Shown: piece after piece, positions 1-5,566 of the stretch
Layout: each line of letters starts with the position of its first letter
Position numbering within the stretch: position 1 is the first letter of the stretch
Assembly (NCBI GenBank): GCA_027532825.1
Contig: JAPZTL010000024.1
Coordinates: 1 to 11,265, forward strand
Length of the DNA stretch: 11,265 nucleotides
Direction: 5' to 3'
From: Silanimonas sp021297925
GTDB lineage: Bacteria > Pseudomonadota > Gammaproteobacteria > Xanthomonadales > Xanthomonadaceae
Program-made: the position numbers and the translations under genes
The notes under the pieces: generated by a model
Seen by the model: the letters and a program-made list of their open reading frames with translations, nothing else
Database searches by the model: none
Told to the model about the DNA's origin: nothing

Positions 1-18
1 TAGTCATTCCTTAAAAAG

Positions 19-49
19 CCACTATTTTAAATTTCGATTAAAATAGTGG
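19..49. terminator. Strong hairpin at the transposase 3' end, probable intrinsic terminator
   Basis: CCACTATTTTAA (19-30) and TTAAAATAGTGG (38-49) form a perfect 12-bp stem with a 7-base loop. On the minus strand the stem is followed by CTTTTT, the layout of a Rho-independent terminator. On the plus strand it is followed by TTTTATTTTT, so it may act in both directions and shield the transposase from outside transcription. The transposase stop codon (27-29) lies inside the stem. Confidence 0.7.
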
Positions 50-1364
50 TTTTATTTTTAGTGAAAAAGTTGAACAATAATTGTAACCAAAAAATAATTA
101 GTTCTTTAATTTGGTTAAATCGGAGCTTTAGATTGTATCCAATTCCTGCTAGTAGTGCATTATGGACATCTCCAGTCACTCCTTTAAGGAAATTTAACCC
201 TAAAGAATGATTTCTTTTCAAGTGTGAGATTGTAGGTTCAATAGCAGCTCTTGCTCTAAATCTTTTTCTTGCTACCTCTTGTTTGTATTTTGTCTTTTCT
301 TTGTTGTTCTTGGGGATCAATATTTGCGTGGTTCCAACCTGAGTTTGTCCTCTAAAACCTCTGTCTGTACTGGCAATTTCAGGTCTTGTCCCTCCAATTT
401 TGGCTCTTACTCGTTCGCTTTGTGCTAATGATTCTTCCAAAGTTTTACTGTCGTGTGGATTTCCCAAAAAACGTTTTACAGCTGTGATTATTCCTGTATT
501 CCGACCTCTTACAACAGCTACTTTTGTTCCAAATTCATACGCTTTATGTGCCTTGCCTTTAGCAATACAGGCTGTTTGTGGTTCGTGTAAACTGTAAATT
601 TTGTCTTTGCTGTTTCGCCCTTGAGTAAGTACTTTTTTGTAGAGAGTAAATTCTGCTTGGTATTGCTTTTGTAATTCCTCTGGCAATTTTCTTTCTAACT
701 CTCGCACTACTCGATGACCAATAGTTCGTAACTTTTTGCGTGCCATTGTAGCCTTCTTTTTTCTCTTGGGATGATGACCAAAATAAGCATCTCTAAGATG
801 TTGTTTAGCTACTCTTTTGTAGGTTTGTCTTTGTACAACTCCTGCCTTTTGGGCTATTTTGGTACAATTATCAATTACTTTCTTGGCTAATTTTGCATCC
901 GTTGGAAAAGAGATATTCTTTTCTTGAACCGTGGTATCAATCTGAACTTCTTTTTCGTTTTTTGCTTTAGGATGTAGCGACACGCTTTGGCTCAATAAAA
1001 ACTCTAGCCCTTTTTCTTTAAGGCGTTTTCTAAAATGAACAAACTCTGATGGATCAAAAGGCTGATGGGTTTGGAAAAATTCTTCTCCTGTAAAATATTG
1101 CCAATACGCATTTTCAATCCAACGTTCCACTACCGATTCATCACTCTCTTTAAACATTTCTTTCAAAAGCAACATTCCTGCTATTTTACGAATAGGAATA
1201 GAGGGTCTTCCTTGAGTCGAATATAAATTTTCGAACTCAACCTCCATTTTATCCCAAGAAATCTCTTGGGATAATTTTACCAACGGATGCCCAAGGTTGA
1301 TAAGGTCTGTGAGCCTAGTTTTGAATAAATTTTGTTGTAAATCGGGTTTTATTTTGCCTAACAT
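27..1364 (-). CDS. IS5-family DDE transposase
   Basis: The 445-residue protein catalyses cut-and-paste movement of the surrounding IS. An N-terminal InsH/DUF772-like helical domain spans about residues 15-125 (with GRPSIPIRKIAGMLLLKEMF). A DDE_Tnp_1 catalytic domain follows, with D143 (QIDTTVQEKN), D334 (STDRGFRG) and E376 (AAIEPTISHLKRNHSLG, the Y/H-K-type signature region). A basic stretch at 183-225 lies inside the catalytic domain. The start is the ATG at 1362-1364, 20-30 bases below a -7-like box. The reading frame is intact and the ends of the element are present, so it may be active. The last ten residues are encoded within the terminator hairpin. Confidence 0.93.
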   Translation of the reverse strand: MLGKIKPDLQQNLFKTRLTDLINLGHPLVKLSQEISWDKMEVEFENLYSTQGRPSIPIRKIAGMLLLKEMFKESDESVVERWIENAYWQYFTGEEFFQTHQPFDPSEFVHFRKRLKEKGLEFLLSQSVSLHPKAKNEKEVQIDTTVQEKNISFPTDAKLAKKVIDNCTKIAQKAGVVQRQTYKRVAKQHLRDAYFGHHPKRKKKATMARKKLRTIGHRVVRELERKLPEELQKQYQAEFTLYKKVLTQGRNSKDKIYSLHEPQTACIAKGKAHKAYEFGTKVAVVRGRNTGIITAVKRFLGNPHDSKTLEESLAQSERVRAKIGGTRPEIASTDRGFRGQTQVGTTQILIPKNNKEKTKYKQEVARKRFRARAAIEPTISHLKRNHSLGLNFLKGVTGDVHNALLAGIGYNLKLRFNQIKELIIFWLQLLFNFFTKNKTTILIEI

Positions 1365-1406
1365 ATTGCCACTATTTTATACTCAAATATACCATTTTTG
1401 GCAATA
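1364..1406 (-). promoter_or_regulatory. Transposase promoter box enclosed by an 8-bp inverted repeat
   Basis: On the minus strand TATATTTG (plus 1384-1391) matches the Bacteroidota -7 consensus TAnnTTTG, about 20 bases above the ATG; no well-spaced -33 TTG was found. The box is enclosed by TATTGCCA (1364-1371) and TGGCAATA (1399-1406), an 8-bp inverted repeat whose proximal arm touches the start codon. It could be an operator or an mRNA fold limiting translation. A 12-base copy of the terminator arm (GCCACTATTTTA, 1368-1379, identical to 18-29) also lies here. Confidence 0.45.
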
Positions 1407-1485
1407 ATTATCATCTATTTCTAGCTAAATTTTATTGTAATAAAATAACAATCAGGCAGTTATTTGTTTTTTAAGGGATGACTAG

Positions 1486-1698
1486 TTAGGTGTGAAGCCA
1501 AGCTCCAAAAAGTTTACGTAAAAGGGGTAACAGCACATAGACCATCAACGGCACCAAAATCCCTGTCATGATAAAGGTGCGAACCGGTAAAGCCAGGTCT
1601 TTGATCAAATCGCCTAAAAGGAATGAAGCTAACGTAATGGCGGGATAGATGGCAATCCAAACCATTAAGGCAAATTTCCATTTTTTGGGTGGTTTCAT
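1486..1698 (-). CDS. Small two-helix membrane protein, like the C-terminal part of ABM-domain membrane proteins
   Basis: The 70-residue protein has a basic start (MKPPKKWK) and two hydrophobic helices at about 9-29 and 42-62. The sequence resembles the membrane tail of COG3224-type antibiotic-biosynthesis-monooxygenase proteins (PPKWK...W.AIYP...LLG...LP.R......LVPLMVYV..P). Here that tail stands alone without the monooxygenase half. I recognise this similarity from memory of the family. It is the last gene of the pirin operon: its ATG overlaps the preceding stop by one base (TAATG), implying translational coupling. Function is unknown; it may anchor or modulate a redox protein. The IS5 element lies immediately downstream of its stop. 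Confidence 0.75.
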   Translation of the reverse strand: MKPPKKWKFALMVWIAIYPAITLASFLLGDLIKDLALPVRTFIMTGILVPLMVYVLLPLLRKLFGAWLHT

Positions 1699-1922
1699 TA
1701 GTCGTTATGATAAAAAGTTAGCGCTCCCGAAGGACATTTTTTTATCGTTTCCACAATCGCATCAGTCGTAGAGTTTTCCGGATGGATCCAGGGTTTCTCC
1801 TTCGGCTTAAAAACGGCAGGATTATTTTTTACGCATTCGGCGGCATGTTGGCACAACCCCGATTTCCATACAATGGTCACTTCGCCATTGCTGTATTCTT
1901 TGGTGAGGTCTTTTGGATCCAT
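1698..1922 (-). CDS. YjdI-like small ferredoxin-type (Fer4_19) iron-sulfur protein
   Basis: The 74-residue protein matches the divergent 4Fe-4S mono-cluster family (Fer4_19) that includes E. coli YjdI. Recognisable features are the VTIVWKSGLCQHAAECV segment, PWIHPE, and the terminal KKCPSGAL motif. Visible cysteines are C24, C30 and C63, the few-Cys pattern of this family, where a fourth ligand may be different. The physiological role of the family is not well defined; electron transfer or redox sensing is the usual guess. It starts two bases after the OsmC stop. The linkage of a YjdI-like and a YjdJ-like gene is also seen in E. coli, which supports the assignment. Confidence 0.85.
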   Translation of the reverse strand: MDPKDLTKEYSNGEVTIVWKSGLCQHAAECVKNNPAVFKPKEKPWIHPENSTTDAIVETIKKCPSGALTFYHND

Positions 1923-1924
1923 AG

Positions 1925-2335
1925 TTAGATAGTTTTGGTGTGCATGACGATATTGTTTTCCAAAATTTTAGAGACGGGACATTTTTCGGCGATGACCACC
2001 AATCGTTTTTGGATTTCGGCGTCCACTCCCTCAGGAAAAGAGAGGGTTCGCGAAATGTGCGTAGTCAATTCGGGCGTTTGTTCTTGTTCCATGTTTAAAG
2101 TTACCGAAAATTCAGGAATATCCCATCCTTTTCGGTTGATGTACATGCGTATCGTAGACAAAGTACAGCCCGCCAAAGCCGCAAGAAGGGTAGTGTAGGG
2201 GTCCGGTCCCAAATCCTGCCCGCCCAGCGATTCGGGTTCGTCCATCACCAGTTGCCCGTTACGCCACTGAATCGTGCACCGGTACAATTGGGGGCCAATG
2301 CTTCCGATAATATCGTTTTCCAATAGCTTTTTCAT
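1925..2335 (-). CDS. OsmC/Ohr-family peroxide-detoxifying protein
   Basis: The 136-residue protein is of OsmC-family length and layout, acting in the cytoplasm on organic or inorganic peroxides through two reactive cysteines. C56 lies in the helix motif LAGCTLSTIRMYINRKGW and C119 in the EKCPVSK motif, the canonical pair. The frame stays open to 2389. The ATG at 2333-2335 was chosen because it begins one base after the YjdJ-like stop and gives the N-terminus MKKLLENDIIGSIGPQLYRC, while the longer form would overlap the upstream gene by about 50 bases. Co-transcription with pirin, a ferredoxin and a small GNAT suggests an oxidative or electrophile stress operon. Confidence 0.9.
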   Translation of the reverse strand: MKKLLENDIIGSIGPQLYRCTIQWRNGQLVMDEPESLGGQDLGPDPYTTLLAALAGCTLSTIRMYINRKGWDIPEFSVTLNMEQEQTPELTTHISRTLSFPEGVDAEIQKRLVVIAEKCPVSKILENNIVMHTKTI

Positions 2336-2336
2336 A

Positions 2337-2624
2337 TTATACTCGGACGTCGTTAAATTCGGGTGTTTTGTCAAAAACCGCTTTGGCAAACGGACACAAG
2401 GGCAAAATGGTCAATCCGTTGGCGCGGGCCATTTCAACCGCAGCCGTTACCATTTTTTTACCTAATCCTTTGCCCTCGTTACCGGGTCTTACCTCCGTAT
2501 GGTCGATAATGATCTTATCCGGACCCGCATACACAAACGTCATGCGCCCTTGTTCAGTGCCGTCGATAGTGACTTTAAAAAAGCCATTTTTTTCGTTTTG
2601 TTCGAGATGTACAATCGGTTCCAT
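2337..2624 (-). CDS. YjdJ-like small GNAT N-acetyltransferase (COG2388)
   Basis: The 95-residue protein is a minimal GNAT fold of the YjdJ/COG2388 type. The acetyl-CoA pyrophosphate loop is visible as EVRPGNEGKGLGKKMV (about residues 41-56), followed by the helix and by LPLCPFAKAVFDKTPEF. The substrate is unknown for this family. It sits 9 bases downstream of the pirin gene and one base upstream of the OsmC start. E. coli carries yjdI and yjdJ side by side; here an osmC gene separates them. The start ATG at 2622-2624 gives a typical length and a beta-strand starting MEPIVHLEQNEKNGFF. Confidence 0.87.
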   Translation of the reverse strand: MEPIVHLEQNEKNGFFKVTIDGTEQGRMTFVYAGPDKIIIDHTEVRPGNEGKGLGKKMVTAAVEMARANGLTILPLCPFAKAVFDKTPEFNDVRV

Positions 2625-2633
2625 ACCACTTAT

Positions 2634-3362
2634 TTATTGAAACATGGGAACTTCCATCAATAACAATTCGGTGTCTTCGATCATTTGAAAGTCCACCGTA
2701 GCCAGGCTGTTGTCATCGGTCCAAATGCCCATGCCGTCATGTAGACCTAATTCCTGGCCGTCTACAGTTAAGGCACCTTTGATCACAAAAACATATACAC
2801 CGTTGCCTTCTTTTTTAAAGGTATAATCGGCGGTACTGCCCGCTTTGAAGTTCCCCATATGGAACCATGCGTCTTGGTGAATCCAAACGCCTTCATCGTC
2901 GGCATTGGGCGATAAAATTTGTTGGAATTTCCCCTCACGATCGGGCACGTTTAGGGTAATTTGTTGGTAACGGGGTTCGACATTGCGGTATTTTGGAAAC
3001 ACCCAAATCTGCAACAAATTCGTGCGACGGTCGTGATTGGGGTTGAACTCACTGTGCTGAATACCGGTTCCTGCACTCATTACCTGCACGTCACCAAATT
3101 TGATAGTCTCGGCATTGTTCATGCTGTCTTTGTGCGCCAAGTCGCCTTCCAGTGGAATCGTGATGATTTCCATATTGTCGTGCGGATGCGTGCCAAAGCC
3201 CATGCCACCGGCCACTATATCATCATTGAGCACACGAAGGACGCCAAATTGCACGCGATTGGGGTCATAATACCCCGCAAAACTAAAGGTATGACGGGCT
3301 TCTAACCAACCGTGATTGGCATAACCACGGGTGTTGGATTGATGGATGACTGTATTTTTCAT
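2634..3362 (-). CDS. Pirin-family (YhhW-like) bicupin
   Basis: The 242-residue protein has the length of YhhW-type pirins, bicupin metal proteins with quercetin 2,3-dioxygenase activity reported for some members. The N-terminal cupin carries the family metal ligands: H59 and H61 in FGTHPHDNMEII, and H103 and E105 in GTGIQHSEFNPN. The early segment GWLEARHTFSFAGYYDP is typical. The C-terminal cupin (about 150-240) lacks an obvious second metal site, as usual. Start ATG 3360-3362 lies 30 bases below a strong -7 box. As first gene of the five-gene operon it probably sets its regulation. Confidence 0.93.
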   Translation of the reverse strand: MKNTVIHQSNTRGYANHGWLEARHTFSFAGYYDPNRVQFGVLRVLNDDIVAGGMGFGTHPHDNMEIITIPLEGDLAHKDSMNNAETIKFGDVQVMSAGTGIQHSEFNPNHDRRTNLLQIWVFPKYRNVEPRYQQITLNVPDREGKFQQILSPNADDEGVWIHQDAWFHMGNFKAGSTADYTFKKEGNGVYVFVIKGALTVDGQELGLHDGMGIWTDDNSLATVDFQMIEDTELLLMEVPMFQ

Positions 3363-3380
3363 ATCGTTTAAAATTAATCA

Positions 3381-3399
3381 TTTGTACGATACAAAGGTA
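3381..3399 (-). promoter_or_regulatory. Pirin-operon promoter box overlapped by a palindromic operator
   Basis: On the minus strand TACCTTTG (plus 3392-3399) is an exact TAnnTTTG -7 box, 30 bases above the pirin ATG. The palindrome TTTGTA-TCG-TACAAA (3381-3395) shares its TTTG with the box, so a bound dimeric repressor would block the polymerase. A clear -33 TTG at the usual spacing was not found. The TTGTA...TACAA core recalls binding sites of HxlR/MarR-type redox regulators, but no such regulator gene is in the window. Confidence 0.6.
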
Positions 3400-3505
3400 G
3401 GGCGCGACTAACTTTAGGACACTTAATATAGGTTAAGAAAATGATTTTGATTTTTTGAAGCAGACGTTTTTGTTCTTTATCTTGTATCTTCCCGCTATCC
3501 GCTAT

Positions 3506-3527
3506 ACCTGCCTGTCGGCAGACAGGT
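3506..3527. repeat. 22-bp palindromic repeat, variant copy
   Basis: ACCTGCCTGTC followed by GGCAGACAGGT. It differs at two positions from the perfect palindrome at 3559-3580 and retains a CCTGTC/GACAGG stem around GGCA. It is flanked by sequence of the larger structured element. Confidence 0.7.
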
Positions 3528-3558
3528 CCCTCCACTGCGTTACGGGGATGCCGCTCCT

Positions 3559-3580
3559 ACCTGCCTGCCGGCAGGCAGGT
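3559..3580. repeat. Perfect 22-bp palindrome
   Basis: ACCTGCCTGCC is followed directly by its exact reverse complement GGCAGGCAGGT, with no spacer. Its sister copy lies 31 bases away. The GC-rich palindrome stands out against the AT-rich surroundings and could extrude as a cruciform or act as a transposable palindromic unit. Confidence 0.8.
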
Positions 3581-3628
3581 CGGGGCTAGAAATCAAGTTT
3601 TGATTTTAATGACGAATATTCTTTAGCA

Positions 3629-3650
3629 CACCCGCTAGCGCGGATTTACC
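3629..3650 (-). repeat. Partial REP element (copy A)
   Basis: ACCCGCTAGCGCGGATTTAC matches one half of the REP family in minus orientation; the GCACGGATT half is missing. It is probably a decayed copy. Compare copy C, which has the same ACCCGCTAGCG edge. Confidence 0.5.
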
Positions 3651-3740
3651 ATAAGTGTTGAAACAATTAATATGCTTCTACAGTAGTTCTAAAATAAAGA
3701 AAACGACTTCTAATTGGATGTGATTTTTGCTTTTTACTTT

Positions 3741-3772
3741 GTGGGCACGGATTGTAAATCCGCGGCATTGGG
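3741..3772 (+). repeat. REP element (copy B)
   Basis: GTGGGCACGGATTGTAAATCCGCG, preceded by TTTTTACTTTG, matches the short REP form found at 5711 and 6997. The stem is CGGATT/AATCCG with a GTA loop. The distal part GGCATTGGGT has drifted from the CGATCGGGGT of other copies. Confidence 0.65.
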
Positions 3773-3978
3773 TCTTTGATTTTATGTAAATATTGCTAAA
3801 TTTAATGCTGTATTTTTATTTCATTTTCAACAACAATAAAGTCAGCAACTAATCTGTGAACGAATAGTAAATATCTTGACTCAAAATCACGAGGTTTTGC
3901 AAGCTGATTGCTGATAGATTGTTTTAAACCAATCGGTTTTATCGTTGATCTTTAAATTAGATTTTTATCATTTCAATA
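3773..3978. other. Gene-free AT-rich stretch downstream of the SecB-like gene
   Basis: No credible gene is seen here. One minus-strand frame is open for about 49 codons (ending near 3805) but has no start codon and no recognisable motif. The rest of the 3400-3978 interval is occupied by the structured element and REP copies A and B. Confidence 0.5.
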
Positions 3979-4422
3979 TTATCTTTTACTTTTTAGTAAA
4001 TCTGGGACATTGATAATAGGGAGTATTAATGAATTTAAGTAAGTGTCTTTCCATAGATTAAACATCATTCCTCGTAAAGTAGAGTAAGAAATAGCTAATA
4101 GTGTACAAACAAATACTCCTCCAAATAATGGTTTTTCATTGTTTATTTGGTAGTGGTCTTTTAAATCTTCTATCTTAAAGAAAAAGTCAATTTCGTAATT
4201 ACCTCCTTGATTTATTGTTTGCTCATTAATTTCTGTACTTACATCTAAATAAAGTCTAATTTTTACTAATTCTTTGTCAAGATTATGCATCATACTATGA
4301 GATACCTGTATGTCGTATATAGGCTTAGCATCCAACTTACCATTATATAAAACCGTGTTTTCTTTAACGGTTTTAATATTGGTTAAATGGATTTTTGATG
4401 GAACTATTTGGGTGTTTTCCAT
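3979..4422 (-). CDS. SecB-like chaperone of a toxin-antitoxin-chaperone module
   Basis: The 147-residue protein is close to the usual SecB length (about 155). The most diagnostic part is the end: ISYSTLRGMMFNLWKDTY (111-128) followed by LNSLILPIINVPDLL (129-143), equivalent to the SecB 'ARE/SxxRG...LPxIxPxxL' region. The preceding alternating beta-strands (KIRLYLDV, NYEIDFFFKIEDL) fit the four-stranded SecB sheet. In TAC modules such a solitary SecB-like protein folds the antitoxin and assists its toxin inhibition rather than general export. The gene starts two bases after the Xre antitoxin stop and ends the operon. A divergent general SecB is the alternative, but the position argues for TAC. 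Confidence 0.75.
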   Translation of the reverse strand: MENTQIVPSKIHLTNIKTVKENTVLYNGKLDAKPIYDIQVSHSMMHNLDKELVKIRLYLDVSTEINEQTINQGGNYEIDFFFKIEDLKDHYQINNEKPLFGGVFVCTLLAISYSTLRGMMFNLWKDTYLNSLILPIINVPDLLKSKR

Positions 4423-4424
4423 AG

Positions 4425-4817
4425 TTAAGACACTTTCTTTTCTAAGCCACCTTCTGTAGTAAATACTTCAGAATTTTCAAATGAAGTTTCTTCTATTTCT
4501 TCTTCTTGATTTACATAAATTTTAAAATAAACAATTTCTTTTTGTGCTTCGATATGAATAATATCTTCCCCTAAAATTGTTTCAATTTTTGTGATGGTTT
4601 TTGTAGTAAATGTATGTGTTCCAGTTAACCATTTACTTATTTCTGAGGGTGTTTTTTTGAGCATGCGAGCTAAGTCAGCTGCTTTTAATCCGCGTTCTTC
4701 CAGCATCTCGTGAATTTTGTTAGCGATTGCTAGATTTTTTTCTATGAGCTTAGCGATCTCTGGATTACTATTTTCTTGTAACCAGTCGTTTATGATGTTG
4801 TTTTTTGGGAACTCCAT
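4425..4817 (-). CDS. Xre/HigA-like antitoxin with C-terminal extension
   Basis: The 130-residue protein has a helical N-terminus (to about 30) and an HTH_3 Xre domain at about 32-85 (ARMLKKTPSEISKWLTGTHTF holds the recognition helix). A tail follows (EIVYFKIYVNQ at 94-104, then an acidic segment to 130). It should neutralise the toxin encoded just upstream and repress the operon at the palindromes near 5341-5386. In chaperone-dependent TAC antitoxins, the tail beyond the HTH carries the chaperone-addiction (ChAD) segment; the hydrophobic stretch at 94-104 is a candidate by position only. It starts three bases after the toxin stop and ends two bases before the SecB-like start. Confidence 0.85.
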   Translation of the reverse strand: MEFPKNNIINDWLQENSNPEIAKLIEKNLAIANKIHEMLEERGLKAADLARMLKKTPSEISKWLTGTHTFTTKTITKIETILGEDIIHIEAQKEIVYFKIYVNQEEEIEETSFENSEVFTTEGGLEKKVS

Positions 4818-4820
4818 TTT

Positions 4821-5402
4821 TTAAAGGAATATTTTTAAATCTGATGAACAGTTTATTAAAGTGAAATCGTCATTCCATACGATATCTTTTTCTACAAAAG
4901 CTAAATTAATTGCTTTTGTTAACCGGTTTGCTAATGTAAAGTGATCTTTAACATTTGGACAGTCTTGTGCATATTTTGTAGTTTTTATGTCGCCATTAAA
5001 TAAAAATACTACATTTTCATTTGCTCGGAGGCAATACAACCTTATGTTATTTGCTTTGGTTTTTCCCAATTCAGTATAACTTGGCTCTCTGTTTTTGCCT
5101 TTTGGAGGCAATGCAGAAGCATCTGCGATAGCAGCTTCTGGTCTAAATAAGTGATTTTGTGCACCATATTTATCTCCTATAATTTTTATCCATTCTAGCA
5201 CGTGATATAGTTTTTTACTATTATATTCACTATGATGGTTAATAAAATCTTCAAACAGTGAGGTTTTATTTTCATTAATACACACAGAATAATAGGCTAC
5301 TTTATGATAGCGTGCAATGGGTTTTATGCGTGCAAAAGTATTCACTTTTAAGTTAATTTTCAAATTTTTATTCACTTTTAAGTGAACTTTAATAATATTC
5401 AA
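4821..5402 (-). CDS. Putative HigB/RelE-like toxin, non-ATG start
   Basis: The protein of up to 193 residues lies first in the toxin-antitoxin-chaperone operon. The core IRLYCLRANENVVFLFNGDI (120-139) followed by KTTKYAQDCPNVKDHF (140-155) resembles the strand-rich centre of HigB/Gp49-type RelE-fold toxins (ribosome-dependent mRNA cleavage in characterised members). No catalytic residues could be assigned with confidence. The frame has no ATG at all. The TTG at 5400-5402 is the first start; GTG codons at residues 10 and 20 and TTG at 14 are alternatives. The first 20 residues (NIIKVHLKVN, KNLKINLKVN) simply translate two palindromic operator repeats, so the real start may be the GTG at 5343-5345 or later. 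Confidence 0.65.
   Translation of the reverse strand: MNIIKVHLKVNKNLKINLKVNTFARIKPIARYHKVAYYSVCINENKTSLFEDFINHHSEYNSKKLYHVLEWIKIIGDKYGAQNHLFRPEAAIADASALPPKGKNREPSYTELGKTKANNIRLYCLRANENVVFLFNGDIKTTKYAQDCPNVKDHFTLANRLTKAINLAFVEKDIVWNDDFTLINCSSDLKIFL
5341..5386. promoter_or_regulatory. Tandem palindromic operators at the start of the TA-chaperone operon
   Basis: TTCACTTTTAAGTGAA (5371-5386) is a 7-bp-arm palindrome around a 2-base centre. TTCACTTTTAAGTTAA (5341-5356) is the same site with one changed base. They are spaced exactly 30 bp, about three helical turns, placing both on one DNA face. A near -7 box (AAAATTTG on the minus strand, 5361-5368) lies between them. This is the expected layout for autorepression by the Xre antitoxin. 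Confidence 0.65.
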
Positions 5403-5407
5403 AATTT

Positions 5408-5424
5408 TACTATTAAAAATAGTA
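5408..5424. promoter_or_regulatory. Additional palindrome above the toxin gene
   Basis: TACTATT-AAA-AATAGTA is a perfect 7-bp inverted repeat just upstream of the TTG start. It has a different sequence from the TTCACTT operators, so it may be a hairpin or a separate binding site in the operon promoter. Confidence 0.4.
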
Positions 5425-5509
5425 TTTTCATAGTTAGCTAAAGTAAAGCTTTTTGTAATTTATAAACTTTCAGTTTTTTAAATAATTAATAGAATTATGA
5501 ATTTTAAAT

Positions 5510-5557
5510 TTATTTTACTTTATCTAAATACTTCTTCATATTCCAACCAGTTTCCAT
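5510..5557 (-). pseudogene. Possible C-terminal gene remnant next to REP copy C
   Basis: The minus strand encodes METGWNMKKYLDKVK and a stop, in a frame that runs into REP copy C within a few codons. It looks like the tail of a lost protein rather than a gene. I do not recognise the family. It could be chance in AT-rich DNA. Confidence 0.25.
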
Positions 5558-5566
5558 TAAACTATA

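Larger units (their letters stand above)
4..1481 (-). mobile_element. Complete IS5-family insertion sequence with terminal inverted repeats
   Basis: The left end TCATTCCTTAAAAAGC (4-19) and the reverse complement of the right end, TCATCCCTTAAAAAAC (1466-1481), match at 14 of 16 positions, giving an element of about 1478 bp with one transposase gene. The right end is followed by CTAG (1482-1485). The left end is preceded by TAG at bases 1-3, so a CTAG target duplication is likely, but its first base lies outside the window. A four-base CTAG target fits the IS5 group. The element sits directly after the stop codon of the small membrane protein gene at 1486, so it probably disrupted no reading frame. 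It may separate that operon from its original terminator. Confidence 0.85.
3481..3597 (-). repeat. Structured interspersed element of Flavobacteriia type carrying two palindromes
   Basis: Read on the minus strand, the element starts with CTTG...CTAGCCCCGA (from 3597) and ends with TATAGCGGATAGCGGGA...CAAG (to 3481). Outer complementarity (CTTG/CAAG, CCCG/CGGG) encloses two palindromic hairpins and a central TCCC/GGGA hairpin, giving a multibranched fold. The phrases AGCCCCGA, AGCGGCATCC and TATAGCGGATAGCGGG are ones I associate with dispersed intergenic sequences of Flavobacteriaceae; this is recollection, not a search. No coding potential was seen. Confidence 0.5.

Noticed and set aside
400..597. 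Plus-strand open frame opposite the IS5 transposase
   Set aside because: It lies entirely antisense to a clear DDE transposase and has no recognisable motif.
2336..2389. N-terminal extension of the OsmC frame
   Set aside because: It would overlap the GNAT gene; the ATG at 2335 gives standard OsmC length and tight operon spacing.
1935..3305. Several plus-strand open frames (1935-2198, 2274-2465, 2368-2640, 2961-3305)
   Set aside because: All are antisense shadows of the OsmC, GNAT and pirin genes, whose families are certain.
3805..3951. Minus-strand open stretch of about 49 codons upstream of REP copy B
   Set aside because: It has no start codon, no family resemblance, and starts directly after a stop in AT-rich intergenic DNA.
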